From Phragmites australis (lineage: Eukaryota; Streptophyta; Magnoliopsida; Poales; Poaceae): a DNA stretch of 64,000 bases. The DNA lies in contig NC_084931.1 of the NCBI RefSeq assembly GCF_958298935.1, positions 12,179,334-12,243,333 on the forward strand. The letters are read 5' to 3'. Under the pieces are notes generated by a model. It was not told the origin of the DNA and made no database searches. It saw only the letters and a list, made by a program, of their open reading frames with translations. Below, piece after piece: positions 59,481 to 64,000 of this stretch; position 1 is the stretch's first letter; every line of letters begins with the position of its first letter. The translations under genes and the position numbers were made by a program.

Positions 59481-60390
59481 AATTGGGTGGATGATAGCTC
59501 TCAACTGGTTCATATCCCAACTTTGAGACCATGGGCTTCCTTTTTTCAACGTACTACAGCAACACAACAAATTTGAAGAGGCATTCCAAAATCTCAAAAG
59601 GTATCTTTCTTCCCCCATGTGCTAGTTACTCCCAACCCAGAAGAGTAACTCTTGCTCTACATAGCAGCCGGACCATGTACCGTGGGTGGAGTATTGGTGG
59701 TGGAACGGGATCTACCTGACAAGCGAGAGATGAGCTAGAGACCGATATACTACATCAGCAAAGTGCTCCATGGTCCTAAGGAATGCTACCCGCAAGTACT
59801 AAAGTTGCTATATATGGTAATGATGGTCTAACGTAGGCTAAGGAACTATTTTCAAGCTCATAAGATTACCGTACCATCAATCTTTCCGCTCGGAGAGATC
59901 CTCCACAATAGACACACCATTGGACGAATTGCCAAGTAACCTGTTGAGCTCAGAGAATTTGACTTTCGCTTTGTCCCTCACACCACAACCAAGTTGCAAG
60001 TACTTGTTGACTTTTTCACTGAGTGGACAGTACTCGAACAACCCTAGGACAACCATAGTGGCATGTCTGACGTATGGAGAAATACTGCAATATGCTTTGC
60101 AATTACACTTCCCAGCCACAAATAATGTAGCTGAGTATGAGGGTATGCTCGCTGGTCTTTGAGTAGCTTCTGCACTTGATATCCACTGCCTTCTCGTGAA
60201 AGGGGATTCATAGTTGGTGGTGAAGCAAGTTAGCAAGGAGTATCAAACCTCGGACAAGACCATGGTATATTACCTTGCGAGGGTGTGAAACCTAGAAAAT
60301 AAATTCATTGGACTCGAGGTTAGATACATCCCAAGAAAGGATAACTATCACGCCGATAGTCTTGCCCGACTAGTGTCCTCATGATCTTCA
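59481..60390 (+). pseudogene. RNase H remnant of element G
   Basis: Frames read YYISKVLHGPKECYPQVLKL (about 59750) and later LHFPATNNVAEYEGMLAGL (60105-60162) with the catalytic Glu, then VKGDS with an Asp. Two RNase H-like segments in series are normal for the Tat lineage. Stops interrupt both. Confidence 0.78.
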
Positions 60391-60699
60391 GGATAAACTG
60401 GGATCTTTATAGAAATACTCTCGAAGCCATTTGTGAAATCTATAGATTACACGATCGAATGATTCGTGGTCCATGAGACCTATAATTAACACAGGGGCTC
60501 GCTAGGAATTGACACTAAAAAAGGAGTCACGGGGAAACTCGTAGCTCCGCTCGAGTACGAGGATGAATGGATGGATCCAATCGACATGTTTCTTCAAGAT
60601 TGAGTCATGCCCGAGGATAAGGTACTATTTGAGCAAATTCCCCGTCTAGCCAAGATATATACCATGGCGGACGGTGTCCTCTATAGTAGAGGCACTCAC

Positions 60700-61730
60700 A
60701 AAGTGTTCATGAAATGCATCTCTCAGAAGAAGGGTAGAGAACTACTCAAATAAATTCATGGAGGGGTGCGCAAAGTTCATGCAAGCAAGTTGGTTAAAAC
60801 ATGTGCCAACTGTCAATTTCACAGTAGGCGCGTGCACCAACCTACCCAAACCTTATAGACGATCCCCTTATCGTGGCCATTCATGACATGGGGCCTGTAT
60901 ATTCTGGAGCCCTTCCCAGTAGCACCCCGAGGCTTCAAGTTCCTTTTCATTGCAATCAATACCTTCAGCAAGTGGATTAAAGATGAACCAGTCAGAATGA
61001 TCACCTCGGAGGCATCCCGGAAGTTCATCATGAAGAGTGTCATGACAAGGTTCGGTGTCCCGAGAAGGATCATCATGCACTCATTTCTCAAGCGCAGCCC
61101 TCGTCGAGTATTGCAACGGACTAGGAACTACTATCTGCTTCATGTCGGTGGCTCATCCACAGAGTAATGGACAAGTTCAGCGGCCAACGACCTTGTGCTA
61201 GAAGAATCAAGACCCATGTCTTCAACCTCTTATCCACCTACTCTAAAGCCTAGGCGTCTGAGTTGCCTAGTGTGCTTTGGGCACATAGATAATATTTAGC
61301 AGGGCAACGGGTGAAACACCTTTCTTCCTAGTCTATGGAGTTGAAGCCATCCTCCTATGTGAACTAAAGATCAAATCTCCCTACATCGAGTTATATGTGG
61401 AGAAGGATGAAACCTTAAGAAGAGAGGACTATCTCAACAACATCAAGAAAAAGAGGACTCAAGTGCTGATATGATCAACACGGTGCCAATAAGGTTTTCG
61501 GTGCTATTACGACTAGAACATCCAGAAGCAAACCCTACAACCCAGGGATCTTGTTTTGTGACTTGTATAGGAACCAACATAATAGCAATAAGCTACCCCT
61601 AAATGGGAGGGTTCTTATACGGTAGGTGAGTCCAATTGTTCTGGGTAATATAGGTTAGCAATGGAAGATGGTTGGTTCCTCAATAACTCATGGAGCATCA
61701 ACAAGCTTTGTAAGTTCTATGTGTAAGTAA
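60700..61730 (+). pseudogene. Integrase remnant of element G
   Basis: The segment near 60790 has CANCQFH, half of the zinc-binding site. Frame 60883-61167 has MTWGLYILEPFPVAPRGFKF, FIAINTFSKW where the catalytic Asp region is altered (usually AIDTFTKW), and FGVPRRII. The pol end is near 61727, where NNSWSINKLCKFYV is followed by a stop. Catalytic residues and frame are lost. Confidence 0.8.
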
Positions 61731-63549
61731 TAAGTGTACATCTGTATCAATAAAGATCATATTGCGTGAGAAGTAACATGAAATTCTTTTGTTGACCTTA
61801 TCTATTCTCCCTTGACCTTAATGCTTGGAAACAGGGTAAGCCGCTAACTGGTACCTCTTCCCACGCGCGCACCCGAGGTTATGAAACCTTTTCTACGACT
61901 AAAGGGCAGTATGAGTTTCTAATTCATTACATTGTTTATCCTGGCTAGGTATCTAATTCCTCATGACCAGTAGTTAACTTTTGATATTTTAGACTGCCTA
62001 TCCGGGAAAACTTCCCAAATAACCAGTTGGGGGCTTAACGACTACTTGGTATTGAAAACTAAAAACATCATATTATGCATGCACCGAAGTGGATCCCAAT
62101 GAGAAGGGATGGTATTCTAAGTCGGGACCTTAGGGTTGTGAAAAAGGTTCCTTATCATGTCCATGAATGACCAAAGGCCACAATGCTTTCACTCATGTCG
62201 GACCTAAGGTTGAACATAATAAGTGCTCCAAATAGTGGCTGATGTTTCATGAACAAATTGGAGTGATAAACGATTAATGCTAAACATAAGGATTCGTTAT
62301 ATGCATTTGGTATCTAACTCCTATGAAGGTCCTATTTCGTGCACAGGCATTTCAGATAAACATACTAGTCATTAACAAAATTTCAAGTTCTTGATATAGA
62401 TAACTGGCATGTTAAAGAAACTTTACATCCAAAAGGCATTCCGAGTTCTAGTCCTGCAACAACTCAAAAATGGAAGAAAGTGAAGACCCCAGTAGAAGAG
62501 TCTACGATTTAGGTTCCTTCCACACGGAGTAGCTGATGTAGTAGTTGGCTGCTCCGCCGCTGCTGTCGTCATTGTTGTTGTTGGAAGGAGAAGGCTAAGA
62601 GGAGTCCTTGGCCTCTTCCTTTTTCTTTTCCTCCTCCACCAATGCCTCGTTCTATCATATTTCCTCTTCTTAAAGATCCGAGTCCACCTCTTCTTGGCAC
62701 GAAGTCGAGGTCTCGATAGATGGAACTCCACCTAGTTGCTCGATCTCGATGGTAGTAGGGCTGACGGGTACCTCCTCTTCCATTGCCTTGTCATCGAAAA
62801 AGACAACGATGAGTTCAACATAGGAGTTCGACTGTGCTAGAGAAGGAGGTGGGGGTAGTGGAGGTCACTTGGGTGATGGTGGCAAGGCCCTGAGTGAGGA
62901 CGTTGGAGGTTGTCCTGGCACTTGGATACTAATCCTAATCTCCAAGGAGCTTGAGGAGGATGAGGACACCATGGCTAAACTCTAAGACTGAAGCAGATGG
63001 TTTTAGGAAACCATGGCTAAACTCTAAGACTGAAGACTTCTGAGCCATGAGAAAGTCGTGGCCCTTTATTTTAGGCACTGTATGGCAGGTCTGGCCACTT
63101 AATGATTCTTGGTATCCCAATGATCTATTGGAGGTCAAATCACATCTACTCAAAGAACTTGCACGGAAAAAGTGGTGCTTGACAATTTTCCGACTAGCCC
63201 GATAAAGGTTCCGATTACAACTCGAGGCCATGATTTTTTGTACCAACGTCTTGTCACATTTAATACTCATAATCTCTTTTGACGCATACGGGAGTAGTTG
63301 GAACAAAATCTCAGGAAAACCGATGCACTACTCCACCGGACATGCATAGTCTTCAAACATCATCATGATCCTCTGCTACGAAAAGAATCTCTTCACCACT
63401 GTGCATAATTTCCACTGCTATGGTTCAAATTTTAAAACCCAACAAGTGAGGAGTTGCTTCTCCCGATCCTTTCGAAAGGTTGGGATGATATTTCTCGGAT
63501 GACCTAGAATTCCTACTCAGATGGAACACCGATTTAGGGGCTTACATGG
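61731..63549. other. Region between element G pol and 3' LTR
   Basis: About 1.8 kb. Tat-lineage elements often carry an extra, sometimes antisense, frame here. Minus-strand frames 62935-63306 and 62423-62731 are candidates but have no motif I recognise. A purine-rich GATTTAGGGGC at about 63532-63542 may be the polypurine tract. Confidence 0.45.
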
Positions 63550-64000
63550 TGTTAGGGGTCATTATTAAGGACCCCCGATGGCCCCTTGGCTTGACCAGCC
63601 CGGCCTCCCAAAGGCTCGACCTCCCAAAGGCTCGACCTCTCGAAGCCTCCGCCTCCCGAAGCCCCTGCCTTCTGGAGTCCTGCCTCCCGAAGGCTCAGCT
63701 TCTCAAAGGCTCGGTCTCTCGAAGCCTTGGCCTCTCGAAACACAAGCCTTCCGAAGTCCCACCCCGTGAAGGCTTAGCCTCCTAAAGGCTCGGTCTCCTG
63801 AGGTCTCGGCCTCCTGAAGCTCCAGCCTTTTGGAGTCCTGCTTGCCGGAGGCTCAGTCTCCCAAAGGCTTGGTCTCCCGAAGCCTCGGCCTCCCTCTACC
63901 CAGGCCAGCATCCCGGAGGGTACTGGGTGAGTCATCAGGCCTCAGGAAAGATCTGCCAAAAGGGAAGCACCGGTCATACTTTGCCTGTGAGGAGGTGACC
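63550..64000 (+). repeat. Start of element G 3' LTR (cut by window end)
   Basis: It begins TGTTAGGGGTCATTATTAAG after a purine-rich tract, like the TGTTGGGGG starts of many grass gypsy LTRs. It includes the minisatellite. Confidence 0.55.
63604..63894 (+). repeat. 16-bp minisatellite with higher-order period
   Basis: About 18 diverged units of a 15-16 bp repeat, consensus near CCTCCCGAAGGCTCGG. A run of four units (starting CCTTCTGGAGTCCTG and CCTTTTGGAGTCCTG) recurs about ten units (158 bp) apart, so a ten-unit block was duplicated. ORFs over it are artefacts. Confidence 0.92.

Larger units (their letters stand above)
55300..64000 (+). mobile_element. Element G: degenerate Tat-type Ty3/gypsy retrotransposon
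   Basis: Plus strand: 5' LTR ending near 55895, primer site, gag, protease, RT, RNase H, integrase, about 1.8 kb of non-pol sequence, then a 3' LTR starting near 63550 and running off the window. Protein signatures match the RIRE2/Retand-like Tat lineage of grasses (family knowledge). All genes carry many stops and frameshifts. The visible part of the 3' LTR does not match the visible 5' LTR, so the 5' LTR has probably lost its first part. Confidence 0.8.

Noticed and set aside
63546..63785. Small protein genes over the minisatellite
   Set aside because: Frames stay open only because the unit is 16 bp and stop-poor; they are not conserved genes.

Overview
This is plant nuclear DNA, almost certainly from a grass. 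One GC-rich, intronless host gene sits in AT-rich sequence packed with nested plant transposable elements: Ty3/gypsy chromovirus and Tat types, Ty1/copia, and CACTA DNA transposons that carry a Ulp1 protease. The species cannot be settled from the sequence. The only host gene I can support is an AT-hook motif nuclear-localized (AHL) DNA-binding protein on the minus strand (19135-20097, 320 aa). There are no bacterial-style operons and I saw no tRNA, rRNA or CRISPR.

Layout. (1) About 543-9244: a decayed Ty3/gypsy chromovirus (element A, minus strand) with its 3' LTR at 543-2816, a broken gag-pol and a shortened 5' LTR at 7227-9244. (2) 9245-9448: a 204-bp decayed piece of a second AHL gene (PPC domain), wedged exactly between the LTR end and the CACTA end. 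(3) 9449 to about 17480: an old CACTA transposon (E0, minus strand) with Tnp2 and Ulp1 remnants. Two related copia solo LTRs are inserted in it in opposite orientations (10148-11748 with a perfect TAATC target duplication, and 14673-16153). (4) 17481-23014: the AHL gene with its flanks. (5) 23015-31587: copia element E1 (minus strand). (6) 31688-38836: CACTA element E3 (minus strand) with a perfect 3-bp ACA target duplication, hairpin-forming subterminal repeats, a Tnp2 split by one stop, a second transposon gene and a spliced Ulp1 protease. (7) 39763 to about 41135: a truncated copia LTR in plus orientation. (8) 41468-52660: copia element E2 (minus strand) with a perfect ACTGG target duplication. 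(9) 52800-54255: small non-autonomous elements. (10) About 55300 to the window end: a degenerate Tat-type gypsy element (G, plus strand) whose 3' LTR starts near 63550 and carries a 16-bp minisatellite.

How the parts relate. The retroelement proteins would work only inside their own element (Gag particle, protease, reverse transcriptase, RNase H, integrase), and all copies seen are broken. The CACTA elements pair a Tnp2 transposase with a second gene and a Ulp1-like protease. The AHL gene is the only apparently intact host coding sequence. The most interesting signals are the AHL fragment, the conserved splice structure of the E3 protease, a CCGG-palindrome module shared between different copia LTR families, an in-frame Gag deletion in E1, and tandem duplications in element G. 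LTR and transposon ends were set by comparing copies within the window by eye. No database search or alignment program was used.
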